Program-made: the position numbers and the translations under genes
IMG/VR virus record: IMGVR_UViG_3300012039_000021
Span: 1 to 35,600 of that record
Reading direction: 5' to 3' (one strand)
DNA: 35,600 bases
DNA from: a virus
Shown here: positions 7,211 to 15,984 of the stretch, piece after piece
Position numbering within the stretch: position 1 is the first letter of the stretch
How the letters are laid out: each line of letters starts with the position of its first letter
The notes under the pieces: generated by a model
Databases searched by the model: none
What the model saw: only the letters and a program-made list of their open reading frames with translations
What the model was told of the DNA's origin: nothing

Positions 7211-7383
7211 TCATGGAAGAAATAAAATGTGTGTTGTGTTTAGATGCTGGGTTTACAAAAGACCCTGTTCTTTTTAGGTTGAATAAGTGCTGGGCTTGTA
7301 AAGACGCCCACAAGAAAGAGGATCTCATTGGAAGAGAAGAAGAAGGAAAAAGAGATAGTCTTCTCAAGGCCTCCTTTCGCTAG
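7207..7383 (+). CDS. 58-residue zinc-ribbon-like protein
   Basis: A short gene starting ATG at 7207, overlapping the stop of the annealing-protein gene (ATGA). It encodes 58 residues with two CxxC pairs, KCVLCL (Cys 8 and 11) and KCWACK (Cys 28 and 31), 16 residues apart, and a charged Lys/Glu/Arg tail. Four cysteines in this spacing suggest one structural zinc site. Its last 56 nt overlap the terminase small-subunit candidate in another frame. A DNA-binding or protein-adapter function is likely for such a ribbon, but no partner can be named. Confidence 0.55.
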   Translation: MIMEEIKCVLCLDAGFTKDPVLFRLNKCWACKDAHKKEDLIGREEEGKRDSLLKASFR

Positions 7384-7801
7384 AGAGGTCTTTACAGAAG
7401 AGGCCAACAAGAAGTTTGATGAATTGCCAGGCTGGCAGCGCCACCTAATCAAACAAATATTAAAGCACGGCAATTTAAAATTAGCAGCCAGAGAAGCTGG
7501 CGTTTCAACCTACACCAATAAAGAAATAGATCAGACAAAGGCCGAGAATAAAACAGTTCAAGACGCCCTTCTTGAAAATGGAGTGGACTCCACTTTTATT
7601 GTGACGCACCTTAAAGATTGTCTTGAAGCCAACACAATCAAGTTCGACAAGTTTGGAAACCCACAACCAATGGTAGACCTCAAGCTCAAGCTCGAGACCA
7701 TTAAAACAATCCTTCAGGTGTGGGGAGCGTTTGATGGAAAGAAACAAATATCAAGCGTATCGCCCATGGATCTTTTTGAAGACACGAAGTTGGATGAATA
7801 G
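7328..7801 (+). CDS. terminase small subunit candidate
   Basis: A 157-residue protein starting at TTG 7328, with GAGG (7318-7321) 6 nt upstream. A charged N-terminus is followed by a helix-turn-helix-like segment (residues 44-60: ILKHGNLKLAAREAGVS), the usual N-terminal DNA-binding element of TerS, then a helical region suited to oligomerisation (about 85-135). It lies two genes before TerL, separated only by a small membrane-protein gene. Recognising the packaging site on phage DNA and regulating TerL is the expected role. The assignment rests on the HTH, the size and the position. Confidence 0.6.
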   Translation: MEEKKKEKEIVFSRPPFAREVFTEEANKKFDELPGWQRHLIKQILKHGNLKLAAREAGVSTYTNKEIDQTKAENKTVQDALLENGVDSTFIVTHLKDCLEANTIKFDKFGNPQPMVDLKLKLETIKTILQVWGAFDGKKQISSVSPMDLFEDTKLDE

Positions 7802-8002
7802 ATGCCAATAGCGCTTGGAATAATTTTAGCTGCTTTAAGGGCCGGTGAAATAATAAACTGGCCATGGGTGTGGGTTCTTTCTCCGTTATGGGTTTTGGCT
7901 GCTGTAAATTTTGCACTTATTGACATTCAAAAATTTATGGAGGAGCTAGCAAATGAGCGAGAACGACAAGCTCAAAGAGATCTTCCTAAAAGCGAAGAGT
8001 GA
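7802..8002 (+). CDS. small two-TM membrane protein (Tmemb_185A-like phage family)
   Basis: A 66-residue protein with two closely spaced hydrophobic segments (residues 3-13 and 19-40) around a conserved-looking core NWPWVWVLSPLWVL, then a charged tail. The WxWVLSPLW core resembles small phage proteins annotated as transmembrane Fragile-X-F (Tmemb_185A-like). It starts directly after the TerS stop, and its last 50 nt overlap the terminase large-subunit gene. Such proteins often sit beside packaging genes. Their function is unknown. Confidence 0.55.
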   Translation: MPIALGIILAALRAGEIINWPWVWVLSPLWVLAAVNFALIDIQKFMEELANERERQAQRDLPKSEE

Positions 8003-9449
8003 TTATTTCTTTTTGTGTAAAGAAATTCTTGGCTACAAAGACCTAAGGGTTGTCCCACATAAAGAGCTTTGCTGGACGCTTGAGAAAAAAGACAGGCGCA
8101 AAAAACTAGTCCTAATGCCACGAGGCAGCTTTAAAAGCTCCGTTGTCACTGTTGGATATGCCGTTCGTAGCATCATAAAAAATCCAAACATACGCATTCT
8201 GATTAGCGGAGAGACCCAGCGCAATAGCATTAAATACGTTCAAGAAATAAAATCCCACTTTGATAGCAACAATAAATTTAAAGCGATCTTTGGTGACTGG
8301 TCACAAGGGGCCCCCACCTGGAGAGACAACGAATTTACTGTAGGAAAAAGGACCAAGTTCCCAAAAGAACCAACCGTCATGGCGGCCTCCCTAGAAAAAC
8401 AAGCAGTCACAGGCCTTCACTTTGATCTTATTATCCTAGACGACCCAGTCAGCTCTCTTAACGTGAACCACCCAGAGCAGATCCAAAAGACGATTGACCA
8501 CTATCGATTACTCCTCTCGGTCCTAGACCCTGGCGATGACAAGCAGGTTATTGTTGTTGGAACCAGGTATCACTTTGGAGATCTATACGGTTGGATCATG
8601 GACTCAGACTCCGGCGAGAGAGATCAGTTTGATATCTTTCTAAGACAAGCTATCGACAAAGACGGGAAGCTTTTATTGCCAGACAGGCTCACAAAAGAAT
8701 TTCTAGACGAGCAAAGGAAAACACAAAGCGAATACATCTTTGCCTGTCAATATATGAACCAACCTATCTCGGACGCTAACACCACGTTTCGTCAGGAGCA
8801 GGTTCAGTTTTATAGCGAGCCACCAAAGAATCTTTATGTGTTCATGTCTATTGATCCAGCCATCTCAACAAAGGACAGATCTGACTTTAGTGCCATTATT
8901 GTTAATGGAGTCGATAGCGATCAGAACTGGTGGATCCTTGAAGCCATCGAGTTCAAGATGGATCCCTCAACCCTGGTGGATGAGATCTTTAAGCTAGTTC
9001 AAAAATATAATAAGTACGACATGGATGGGGTGATCAAGTGCCTGGCAATGGAGAAATACGTAATAGAAAAGGTTCTTAAGATCACTCTGGCCATGGAAAT
9101 GGAACGTCGAGATGTCTTCTTCCCAATCCAAGAAGTGCCTACCAATAACCGGGAATCTAAAGAAGCTAGGATCAGGGCCCTTCAACCAAAGTTTGAACAA
9201 AAGAAGATCTTTATCCATAAAGACCACGCAAGCCTTTATCACCAGATCTGCTACCATCCACAGCTTAAACATGATGATCTTTTAGATGCCCTAAAGACCC
9301 AGCTTCAAATAGTGTTTGCCCCTGCGCCGCAACAAACCGACGAATCAGACAAATACAAGCATCTTAGTGCCAACGAACGAAGAGTGTGGGAAAACGTTGA
9401 TAAGGCTATACGTAAACGTGTGAGGAGAACAAAGTGCTTGAACATTTGA
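7953..9449 (+). CDS. terL: terminase large subunit
   Basis: A 498-residue packaging motor. The ATPase domain has a Walker A-like PRGSFKSS (residues 56-63), Walker B LIILDD (159-164) with the following acidic residue, and the coupling motif VGTRYHFGD (202-210). The C-terminal RNase H-type nuclease begins SIDPAISTKDRSDF (metal Asp 301) and ends near KHDDLLDAL, which supplies further acidic ligands. It translocates DNA into the prohead and cuts concatemers at the portal. GGAGGAG at 7939-7945, 7 nt before the ATG, supports the start inside the preceding gene. The deviant Walker A (Arg-Gly-Ser-Phe before Lys) is usual in this family. Confidence 0.93.
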   Translation: MSENDKLKEIFLKAKSDYFFLCKEILGYKDLRVVPHKELCWTLEKKDRRKKLVLMPRGSFKSSVVTVGYAVRSIIKNPNIRILISGETQRNSIKYVQEIKSHFDSNNKFKAIFGDWSQGAPTWRDNEFTVGKRTKFPKEPTVMAASLEKQAVTGLHFDLIILDDPVSSLNVNHPEQIQKTIDHYRLLLSVLDPGDDKQVIVVGTRYHFGDLYGWIMDSDSGERDQFDIFLRQAIDKDGKLLLPDRLTKEFLDEQRKTQSEYIFACQYMNQPISDANTTFRQEQVQFYSEPPKNLYVFMSIDPAISTKDRSDFSAIIVNGVDSDQNWWILEAIEFKMDPSTLVDEIFKLVQKYNKYDMDGVIKCLAMEKYVIEKVLKITLAMEMERRDVFFPIQEVPTNNRESKEARIRALQPKFEQKKIFIHKDHASLYHQICYHPQLKHDDLLDALKTQLQIVFAPAPQQTDESDKYKHLSANERRVWENVDKAIRKRVRRTKCLNI

Positions 9450-9631
9450 TAATGGAAGCGTTTTTAATGGGACTGATCGTTTTTCTAAAGGTCCAGCATT
9501 GGATGGAAAGCAAGGATCTTCTGAATAGGCTTATGGCCAGGGACCTGCCAGAATTGTTATCTTGGGAAAATGAGAAGAGAAAATTAAAAATCCCTGATAA
9601 GATTAGACATAAAGACGGCATCCCCCTTTAG
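9434..9631 (+). CDS. small protein with N-terminal hydrophobic helix
   Basis: A 65-residue protein starting GTG at 9434 with AGGAG at 9423-9427 (6 nt spacing), inside the end of terL. Residues 6-19 (IMEAFLMGLIVFLK) could form a short membrane helix; the rest is charged and helical. It lies between terminase and portal. No family recognised. Confidence 0.55.
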   Translation: MLEHLIMEAFLMGLIVFLKVQHWMESKDLLNRLMARDLPELLSWENEKRKLKIPDKIRHKDGIPL

Positions 9632-9655
9632 GGCAAACCATAAGGAGGCCAGGGA

Positions 9656-11662
9656 TTGGCAGACCTAAAAAAGTATTTAAAGTTACCAAAAAAGAACTAT
9701 AAGCAAGGCGACCTACCGGACACAAAAGAGGGTTGGAGTGATTACATTGAAGACCTTCATGATCACGGTCTGGTGATGAGGAAGAAACATGAATTTCAAT
9801 GGACTATTAATCTCGCTTATTATCTTGGCTATCAGCACCTTCTATTTAATCCTAGAACCGGCCTCCTTGAGCTACCAAGAGAGATGGAACAGCCTCTCAT
9901 TATCAACCGAATTGGGTCCTTCATTGACTCTAGACAAGCCAAGCTCACCAAGAACAGACCCCAAACAAGAGTAATTCCAGATACAAACGACGTTCCAGAC
10001 ACTAGGGCCGCTAAGTATAGCGACGACGTTTTAACCCATCTTTGGCGAAAGCTAGAGATGGAAACGGAATACGATAAACTCAACATGCTCATGCTCATTA
10101 TGGGCAACGCCTTCATGGTCAATATCTGGGACCCATTGGCGGGAGAGCACGTCGAGGTTAATAAGACCAATTCTGACAACGAGCTATTCCTAGACGAAGA
10201 AGGCCTTGTTGAAAAAGAAAAGATCTTCATGGGAGAGATATCGTCTAGACATAAAAGCTGCTTTGCTGTCATCCCTGGCAATGAAAATATTACCAACATG
10301 AAAGATCAGCCGTGGATGATGATGCGCGAACATCGGGCTGTCTCTGAGTGTGAAGATGTCTGGCCACACCTAAGGGGCAAGCTTCAGAAAATGGGCGATG
10401 ACGATTCCCTTAGAACTGAGTACGAGAAGATTGCTAATAGGCTAGCAAGTCCACTGTTTACATCGACAGGAACAGTGCACTCTCAAAAGTCTGACTCTCT
10501 AAATAGCGAAGTGCTTTGTAAATATTTTTGGATGAGACCCAATGCTCAATATGAGAAGGGTCTTTTTATTGTCAAAGTCGGTAAGGAAATAGCCTACATT
10601 GGTTCTTTCCCAAATGATTATGGTGATAATATTTATCCGATTGTTCGTTTTACTGAGAAAGAAGACGGCCTTCATTTCTGGTCACAAGCCACCCTTGAAA
10701 AGCTTATCCCAGTACAGAGAGCCTTTAATATCCTGCGAGAGCAGAAGCTTAAAAATGCAGTCACAATGGGCAATGCTAAATGGCTTCTTGCAAAGGGTAG
10801 CGGTGTTTCAGAAGAAGCCATTAACGATGAAGAAGCAGAGATTATTGAATATAACTCTGCTCTCCCAGAACCCCACCCAGCTCAGATTGCACCACTACCA
10901 AACTATCTAGCAGAGCTTGCTCAAAACCTAATTATCGACTTTAGGGACGTTGGTGGTCAGCGCGAGAGCTCAGTAAGCCCTCCCCCGAATCTTACAGCCG
11001 CTGTTGCACTTCAGGTTTCAGCAGAGCAAAGCGACGAGATCATTGGTCCAATCCTAAGACGAATGGCTAGATCTATGAGCACTGTTGCTACACAGCAATT
11101 ATTGCTTGTAAGCCAAGAATGGATTGAAGCTCGTAAGATTAAAGTGATTGGTTTAGATGGCAGGATGGGCGCTCAGTGGCTTAGCGCCGCTGATCTAAGA
11201 AACCAAACAGATGTTCATATTGAGATTGAAAGCATGTTCCCAGACTTTAGGGGAGCAAAGCTTGAGCGCTTATTCAATCTTTGGGACAGACGAATTATCG
11301 ATGACCCAGCTAAGATGATGAAGGCTTTACGCTTTGGTAACTTCGACATGCTCTATGAGGACGTTGAAAAAGCAGAAGAGACGGTCTTCCTAGACATCCA
11401 GATGATGAAGAAGGGCAAAGAGCCGCAGATCTTCCAAGCACAAAATCACGTTCTTTACATGAAGGAACTCTCTAAGTTTATGGGAACACCAGAGTTTTTA
11501 AGACTAATCCCAGAGCGCAAGCAGCTCTTTAATGCTGTGTTACAAGCACATACTCAACTATTTATGGCGTCTCTCCCTAACCAAGGGCAAGCAATGCCCC
11601 AAACAAATCAAGCAGCAGTAGGAACCCCAGCAGGACCACAGGTCCCAGTAGGGGCCGGTTAA
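9656..11662 (+). CDS. portal protein
   Basis: A 668-residue portal protein that starts at TTG 9656, supported by a strong AAGGAGG at 9642-9648. It sits directly after terminase and before the scaffold and coat genes, the conserved place for the portal. The sequence shows a portal-like N-terminal wing (INRIGSFIDSRQAKLTKNRPQTRV), a clip/stem region around residues 330-400 (EKLIPVQRAFNILREQKLKNAV, here read in two parts), and a long helical C-terminal region ending in a Gln/Pro/Ala-rich tail. The length fits portals of podovirus-like phages. Twelve copies form the DNA channel at one capsid vertex, to which the terminase and the head-tail proteins bind. Confidence 0.85.
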   Translation: MADLKKYLKLPKKNYKQGDLPDTKEGWSDYIEDLHDHGLVMRKKHEFQWTINLAYYLGYQHLLFNPRTGLLELPREMEQPLIINRIGSFIDSRQAKLTKNRPQTRVIPDTNDVPDTRAAKYSDDVLTHLWRKLEMETEYDKLNMLMLIMGNAFMVNIWDPLAGEHVEVNKTNSDNELFLDEEGLVEKEKIFMGEISSRHKSCFAVIPGNENITNMKDQPWMMMREHRAVSECEDVWPHLRGKLQKMGDDDSLRTEYEKIANRLASPLFTSTGTVHSQKSDSLNSEVLCKYFWMRPNAQYEKGLFIVKVGKEIAYIGSFPNDYGDNIYPIVRFTEKEDGLHFWSQATLEKLIPVQRAFNILREQKLKNAVTMGNAKWLLAKGSGVSEEAINDEEAEIIEYNSALPEPHPAQIAPLPNYLAELAQNLIIDFRDVGGQRESSVSPPPNLTAAVALQVSAEQSDEIIGPILRRMARSMSTVATQQLLLVSQEWIEARKIKVIGLDGRMGAQWLSAADLRNQTDVHIEIESMFPDFRGAKLERLFNLWDRRIIDDPAKMMKALRFGNFDMLYEDVEKAEETVFLDIQMMKKGKEPQIFQAQNHVLYMKELSKFMGTPEFLRLIPERKQLFNAVLQAHTQLFMASLPNQGQAMPQTNQAAVGTPAGPQVPVGAG

Positions 11663-11834
11663 TCTTGACTCTATAGCTTAAACGCCACAGTATAGAAGTA
11701 TTCAAAGAACCCTTGACGTTTTTATCTAGATCAGGGGTCGAACTAAAAAACATAAACAACGAATCCTTTTTATCGCCCCGACAGATATGGCGTTAAACAG
11801 TCGTTAAAACACCTAAAAAAGGAGAACACTGAGC
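11663..11834 (+). other. 172-nt gap before scaffold, possible internal promoters
   Basis: The largest non-coding gap in the packaging/head module. TTGACT (11665-11670) is followed after 20 nt by TATAGA (11691-11696), a long but possible sigma70 spacing. A second TTGACG lies at 11713-11718 without a good -10. An 8-bp imperfect hairpin (ACCCTTGA at 11710-11717 with TCAGGGGT at 11731-11738, one G-U) has no U-run after it. GTTAAA occurs twice near 11793 and 11803. It probably holds a promoter that boosts scaffold and coat expression, but none is convincing on sequence alone. GGAG at 11821-11824 is the scaffold ribosome-binding site. Confidence 0.35.
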
Positions 11835-12590
11835 ATGGGAGCAAAAGTTCCACCGGCTGGTGAAAAGATTCCCGTAAAACAAGGGAATCAAGACGTAAAA
11901 GCTTCAAGCGAACCGTCAACGCATGAACCAGAAGTTAGTTCAAATGAATCAAAAGTTGGTGCCAAGGAAAACGAGGCAGTCTCTTTTGATGAGTCTGATC
12001 TAAAGCAATTCGAGGAAGAGAAGAAGATTCCCTACACTCGTTTCAAGGAAGTGAATGAGAAGGTAAGATCTCTTCAGGACCAGATTGCCGAGCTAAACCT
12101 TAAACATCAAGAAGATGTAAAAAGGGTAGCCGATGAGGCCGAACGTAAAGCTGAATCCAAGCTCAAAGCCAGGGAAAGTAATGTTTTTTCTGATCCCTAT
12201 GTTTCTGACAATCAGAATTTGTTAGACGAGCTTCAACAACTACGGACAGAAGTTAAGCAAGTCAGGACAGAATCTGAAGAGCAAAGACTCGATAGTTTGT
12301 TCAAGTCCTTAGCTCCGGTGTTCCCGGAAGCCGATAAACTTGCAGTCCTTGGATGGGCTAAAAGTACAGGCAAGAAAGACGCTAGGGCCATTGAGGAATA
12401 TATGGAGCTTTCTCACACCAGAAATCTAGAAAGAGCAGAGGCCAAGCTTAAGTCTCTTTTGGAAACAAAAAAGCAAAAGGCAAAAGCCGCATTACCAACC
12501 AGGAACGTTGGGCCACGTCTCAATGAATCGGACAGGCCAAAGTCTTTAAAAGACGCCCACAAGGCTGTGAAGCGTTTTTTTACTGGCTAA
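11835..12590 (+). CDS. scaffolding protein candidate
   Basis: A 251-residue hydrophilic protein without cysteine. The N-terminal 60 residues are disordered (Ser, Glu, Lys, Pro), then come long heptad-like helices (about 70-160, many Glu/Lys/Gln/Leu), and a basic C-terminal tail (KSLKDAHKAVKRFF) like the coat-binding end of known scaffolds. It lies immediately upstream of the coat gene, the classic scaffold position. It would guide prohead assembly and leave before or during packaging. Identification is by position and composition, not by a signature motif. Confidence 0.7.
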   Translation: MGAKVPPAGEKIPVKQGNQDVKASSEPSTHEPEVSSNESKVGAKENEAVSFDESDLKQFEEEKKIPYTRFKEVNEKVRSLQDQIAELNLKHQEDVKRVADEAERKAESKLKARESNVFSDPYVSDNQNLLDELQQLRTEVKQVRTESEEQRLDSLFKSLAPVFPEADKLAVLGWAKSTGKKDARAIEEYMELSHTRNLERAEAKLKSLLETKKQKAKAALPTRNVGPRLNESDRPKSLKDAHKAVKRFFTG

Positions 12591-12629
12591 ACGAAAACCA
12601 ATGTCTCTTTAAACTAGGGGGTAACTTAT

Positions 12630-13886
12630 ATGGCATTAAGCCTATCAACCTTCGATAACGTCCTTAAGGACTTCTACGAAGGCGCAATCAGAGAAACCTT
12701 AAACTCAGAGGTTCCTCTTTTTAAACATCTTGATGAGTCCGACAAAGAGTGGTCGGGCAGACGAGTAGTGTGGCCAGTCCATACTGCACGTAACTCTGGC
12801 GTAGGTGCTAGGGCAGACGCAGGAACTCTTCCGTCGGCTGGAAACCAAACACACCTATTGTCGGTCGTCAGTTCAACTTATCAATACCTACGAATTCAAG
12901 TCACTGGTCCTACGATCAGAGCAGGCAAAAACGCCTTCGCTGAAGCAATGGCAAGTGAAATGGATGGCGGGGTAAAAGATTTTCGCAACGACCTCGGTCG
13001 TCAGACATGGGGAACAGGCGATGGAAGGCTTGCCCAAGTCGGTGCAGACGTGGCAGCCGATCTTACGACTGCAACGGTTTATAACCGGTTCTTTGAATCG
13101 GGCCAACCAGGAGCGAGATATCTTTACCAAGAACAATTGCTTGATGGTGGAACTGTTGCATCACCAACAGCAGATGGCAGCGTAAAGGTTGTTTCGATTT
13201 CTGTGTCCAACTCACCAGGAACCACGGTTGACACAATCGTCACCTCCGGATCTCACGGCGCATGGTCACAGTGCGAAACCTTCTTCTTCAATCGAGGAGC
13301 AGGCGGTGCTGGTATTGAAATGAACGGTGTTCTCGCTCTTGTGGATGATTACACCCAAAGTAACTTTTGGGGTTCAAACGCATTTGCTGGAAGCGCCATT
13401 CAGGGAATTAACAGGGCTGCAAACTCTCAATGGAATTCGATCATTCTTGCAAACTCAGGTACCGAACGAATTATCGACGGGAACCTTATTCAGCAAGCTT
13501 TCGACAGGGTGAACATTGAGTCTGGCGAAGATCCAGATATGATCATGGGCGAACACGGTGTAGTCCGCGCGTTCCTGGATCATGTCAGTTCTGACAGACG
13601 ATATGGAACCATGAATTTTGATGCCGGTATGAGCGCTTTAAGCTATAACGGTGTCCAAATTGAACGAGACAGGCAGGCTCCGTATAACTCGCTACTCGTC
13701 TTTAAAAGAGACGCACTCAAACTCTATACGTTGTTGGACTTTGAGTGGGCGGATGACGACGGTTCTATCTTAAGCCGAGTTTCTAACCAAGATGCCTTCG
13801 AGGCTTTCTTGCGAAGTTACCGACAAATCGGCTTAGATAAATCGCCTAAATGTCTAGCGATGATTCGCGATATTAGGGTTGATTAA
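12630..13886 (+). CDS. major capsid protein (HK97-fold type)
   Basis: A 418-residue protein between scaffold and a decoration-type gene, with its own strong ribosome-binding site (AGGGGG near 12615). The N-terminus (STFDNVLKDFYEGAIRETLNSEVPLFKHLDE) resembles the N-arm of HK97-fold coats whose genes follow a separate scaffold. FKRDALKLYTLLDFEWADDDGS and a terminal DKSPKCLAMIRDI look like the P-domain/A-domain end. No protease or delta-domain is fused to it, fitting use of a separate scaffold. It forms the icosahedral shell. Confidence 0.82.
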   Translation: MALSLSTFDNVLKDFYEGAIRETLNSEVPLFKHLDESDKEWSGRRVVWPVHTARNSGVGARADAGTLPSAGNQTHLLSVVSSTYQYLRIQVTGPTIRAGKNAFAEAMASEMDGGVKDFRNDLGRQTWGTGDGRLAQVGADVAADLTTATVYNRFFESGQPGARYLYQEQLLDGGTVASPTADGSVKVVSISVSNSPGTTVDTIVTSGSHGAWSQCETFFFNRGAGGAGIEMNGVLALVDDYTQSNFWGSNAFAGSAIQGINRAANSQWNSIILANSGTERIIDGNLIQQAFDRVNIESGEDPDMIMGEHGVVRAFLDHVSSDRRYGTMNFDAGMSALSYNGVQIERDRQAPYNSLLVFKRDALKLYTLLDFEWADDDGSILSRVSNQDAFEAFLRSYRQIGLDKSPKCLAMIRDIRVD

Positions 13887-13914
13887 TATCGGCTTCCAAA
13901 GGAGGAAATAGCCA

Positions 13915-14346
13915 ATGGCAATCCGAATTAAAAACCTAGATCTAAACTCAGCCGGAATGAAAAGACAGTCCATTGATTGTTTGGGAGATATTGCATCGGG
14001 CACCATCACGCGAGTGATGTTTGTTGCGCCGGTCGCTTGTGTGGTAGAGAAGGTTTCTTTCTACACCGCAAACTCTATCTCAGCAAACACATCGGACTCC
14101 TTTAAGTTCACCGTTGCTCTGGGCACAGCGTCGGGCTCGACCTTACAGGTTAGAGGCGCCGCTGTATCAGCAAACACATCAAATGACCTTGTGGCTTTTA
14201 CTGCTTATACGCTGACACCATCAGCAAATAACAGTTTAAGCGTGGGGACTCCATTAAGTCTTCAGACGTCTTGTGTGTGTCAGAGCTTGAGCGGTGTTTT
14301 GGCGATAACAACCTACAGACCACTTCTTCACAAAGAAACGAAGTAG
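13915..14346 (+). CDS. putative head decoration/structural protein
   Basis: A 143-residue beta-rich protein (Ala, Ser, Thr, Val) with a strong AAAGGAGG ribosome-binding site before the ATG at 13915. It lies directly after the coat gene, a common place for capsid-stabilising proteins. Two similar SANTS segments (ISANTSDSFKF near 60 and VSANTSNDLVAF near 85) suggest paired strands in one sandwich. It resembles in style the small structural proteins at 15583 and 16246. The decoration role is inferred. Confidence 0.5.
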   Translation: MAIRIKNLDLNSAGMKRQSIDCLGDIASGTITRVMFVAPVACVVEKVSFYTANSISANTSDSFKFTVALGTASGSTLQVRGAAVSANTSNDLVAFTAYTLTPSANNSLSVGTPLSLQTSCVCQSLSGVLAITTYRPLLHKETK

Positions 14347-14377
14347 TTTGTACTAGGTAAAAAAGAATAGGGGGATC

Positions 14378-14896
14378 ATGTACACACCTGATCGCAATAT
14401 TGTGCGAAAGATACGTGAATATGATCCCCATCTTTTTGTCCTATGGAATAATCAGTTTGGATATTTTGAGATCTGGCGACACATGACGCTGGGTCGGAAA
14501 CTCATCACTCCAGTGACCCAAAGCATTTTTATTCAAGGTGCATCAAAGACCTATCACCCGCTAGACGAAAGAATACTTCCAAAGCTTTTTAATGCCGATT
14601 CGCATAGGTGGAGAAGCTCCAGGGAATATGCAAAGTTTCAAGATGACGCTTGGAAAAAAGAGGTTTTAACCAACGACAGAAAACAGCACGAACGAAATAA
14701 AGATAAAGCAAAAGAGATCTATAGTCTCATCACAAATTTCTATACAACTAAGCACGCCTCTAAAAACAACAAGCATCCTAATTTAAACAAGAAGCCAAAG
14801 AATGCCTGGATCAGGCCAGACGTTCAGGCTTGGAATAGTCCGAACCTGTTCTCAAGATCCGCTGCAAATGCTTTACGATATGGGTTTAAAAAATGA
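14378..14896 (+). CDS. hypothetical protein in the head-tail cluster
   Basis: A 172-residue basic protein. The N-terminal half (IREYDPHLFVLWNNQFGYFEIWRH) is a tryptophan/tyrosine-rich segment that I have seen in uncharacterised proteins from phage head clusters. Residues 80-125 form a charged helix, and the C-terminus is rich in Asn/Lys/Pro. GGGGG before the ATG supports the start. It overlaps the adaptor gene by 4 nt (ATGA at 14893), so the two are coupled and probably work in the same step of head completion. Confidence 0.5.
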   Translation: MYTPDRNIVRKIREYDPHLFVLWNNQFGYFEIWRHMTLGRKLITPVTQSIFIQGASKTYHPLDERILPKLFNADSHRWRSSREYAKFQDDAWKKEVLTNDRKQHERNKDKAKEIYSLITNFYTTKHASKNNKHPNLNKKPKNAWIRPDVQAWNSPNLFSRSAANALRYGFKK

Positions 14897-15579
14897 CCCT
14901 AATCCAAGCGATAGATCAAGCCAGGGCCCTTCTAAACGAACCCCTGAACACAGCAAGAACCTTTCCTGATAACACGAGTTCTTTTTGGACTGACAATATT
15001 ATGATTGGCTACCATAACCTCATCCAATCAGAGATCCAACAGGAGCTCATACAGGCTGACGAGAACTATTTTGTCACACAAACAAGCATCACTTTTGTGG
15101 CTGGTACTGGAAATTATACTCTCCCCACTGACCTTGTGAAAATCAGAAGAGTCGAAGATTTAAGAGGAGACCAAACAAACCCTCTTGAGATTGCCCCAGT
15201 TAAAATGAGTGAGAGGGACAAAGCACAACGATCGATCGTAGACACAAACCCACCGCTTCATGGGGGGTATTATTTGGTAGGAAATCAGATTCATTTTATT
15301 GAAACACCAACAAACTCTTTGGCTTCAGCAGTGAGGCTGTTTTATGTTCAAAGGCTGACCGATGTCTCAGCAGGATCTAATTCAAGCGAGATCCCAGCAG
15401 AGTATCATCCGATCTTGGTGTGGGGCATTGTGAAAAATTGTCTCTTCCAGCAACAAGCCGATACAAGTATGGCCGATAAAGAGTACAATAGCCTTATGAG
15501 TAAAATGAAGAAACAGGCCGAAAGCAGGCAGATCCAGAGGCCTAGGAAAGTATCAATTAGAAATGGGCGAGGGTGGTAA
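14893..15579 (+). CDS. head-tail connector/adaptor protein
   Basis: A 228-residue protein with the signature style of phage adaptor proteins. It has an N-terminal helix pair starting with an ALLNEP-type helix, then FWTDNIMIGYHNLIQSEIQQE (here split as FWTDNIMIGYHN and LIQSEIQQE), a beta region GTGNYTLPTDLVKIRRVE, then EIPAEYHPILVWGIVKNCLFQQQ as the long C-terminal helix. Such proteins form a ring beneath the portal. The position after coat and before the hub agrees. The C-terminal tail is strongly basic. Confidence 0.72.
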   Translation: MTLIQAIDQARALLNEPLNTARTFPDNTSSFWTDNIMIGYHNLIQSEIQQELIQADENYFVTQTSITFVAGTGNYTLPTDLVKIRRVEDLRGDQTNPLEIAPVKMSERDKAQRSIVDTNPPLHGGYYLVGNQIHFIETPTNSLASAVRLFYVQRLTDVSAGSNSSEIPAEYHPILVWGIVKNCLFQQQADTSMADKEYNSLMSKMKKQAESRQIQRPRKVSIRNGRGW

Positions 15580-15582
15580 AAA

Positions 15583-15969
15583 ATGAGCATTGGATATAAA
15601 AATGTTGAAACTTACAATTCAGTTCCTTTAACGACGGCCACTGCGTCTTTAATACTTGGACCAATCGACATCAGGGGTTTTGATAAATTTTCTGTGTATT
15701 TTCAAAACAACCTAACGGCCATTGCATTCCTAGATATGAAGGTTCAGGTGGCTGCTGATCCATCTGGAACGGCTGCAAACCTTGCTCCAAATTGGGTCAA
15801 TTTATCCACCGCCACACTAGAGGTTCCAAGTGCGCTTGGGGCCACTTCTGTAGCCATTTCTTCACGGGTAGATAATGTTCATGGATTCATGAGGATTCTT
15901 GGACATGTTTGCCAAACGGCAGGTCTTCAGGTGTTTAGGGTCTCGGTGTCTGGGTTTCAACGGTACTAG
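15583..15969 (+). CDS. small beta-structured virion protein
   Basis: A 128-residue protein rich in Ser/Ala/Val with alternating strands (DIRGFDKFSVYFQNNLTAI, SVAISSRVDNVHGFMRI, FRVSVSGF). No motif marks an enzyme. It lies between the adaptor and the hub, among other small beta proteins, so a head-completion, decoration or tail-accessory role is likely. It starts 3 nt after the adaptor stop. Confidence 0.5.
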   Translation: MSIGYKNVETYNSVPLTTATASLILGPIDIRGFDKFSVYFQNNLTAIAFLDMKVQVAADPSGTAANLAPNWVNLSTATLEVPSALGATSVAISSRVDNVHGFMRILGHVCQTAGLQVFRVSVSGFQRY

Positions 15970-15984
15970 AAAGATTGGTGATTT

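Noticed and set aside
9832-10299. 155-residue minus-strand frame inside the portal gene
   Set aside because: Shadow of the strongly supported portal frame, with no ribosome-binding site and no operon context.
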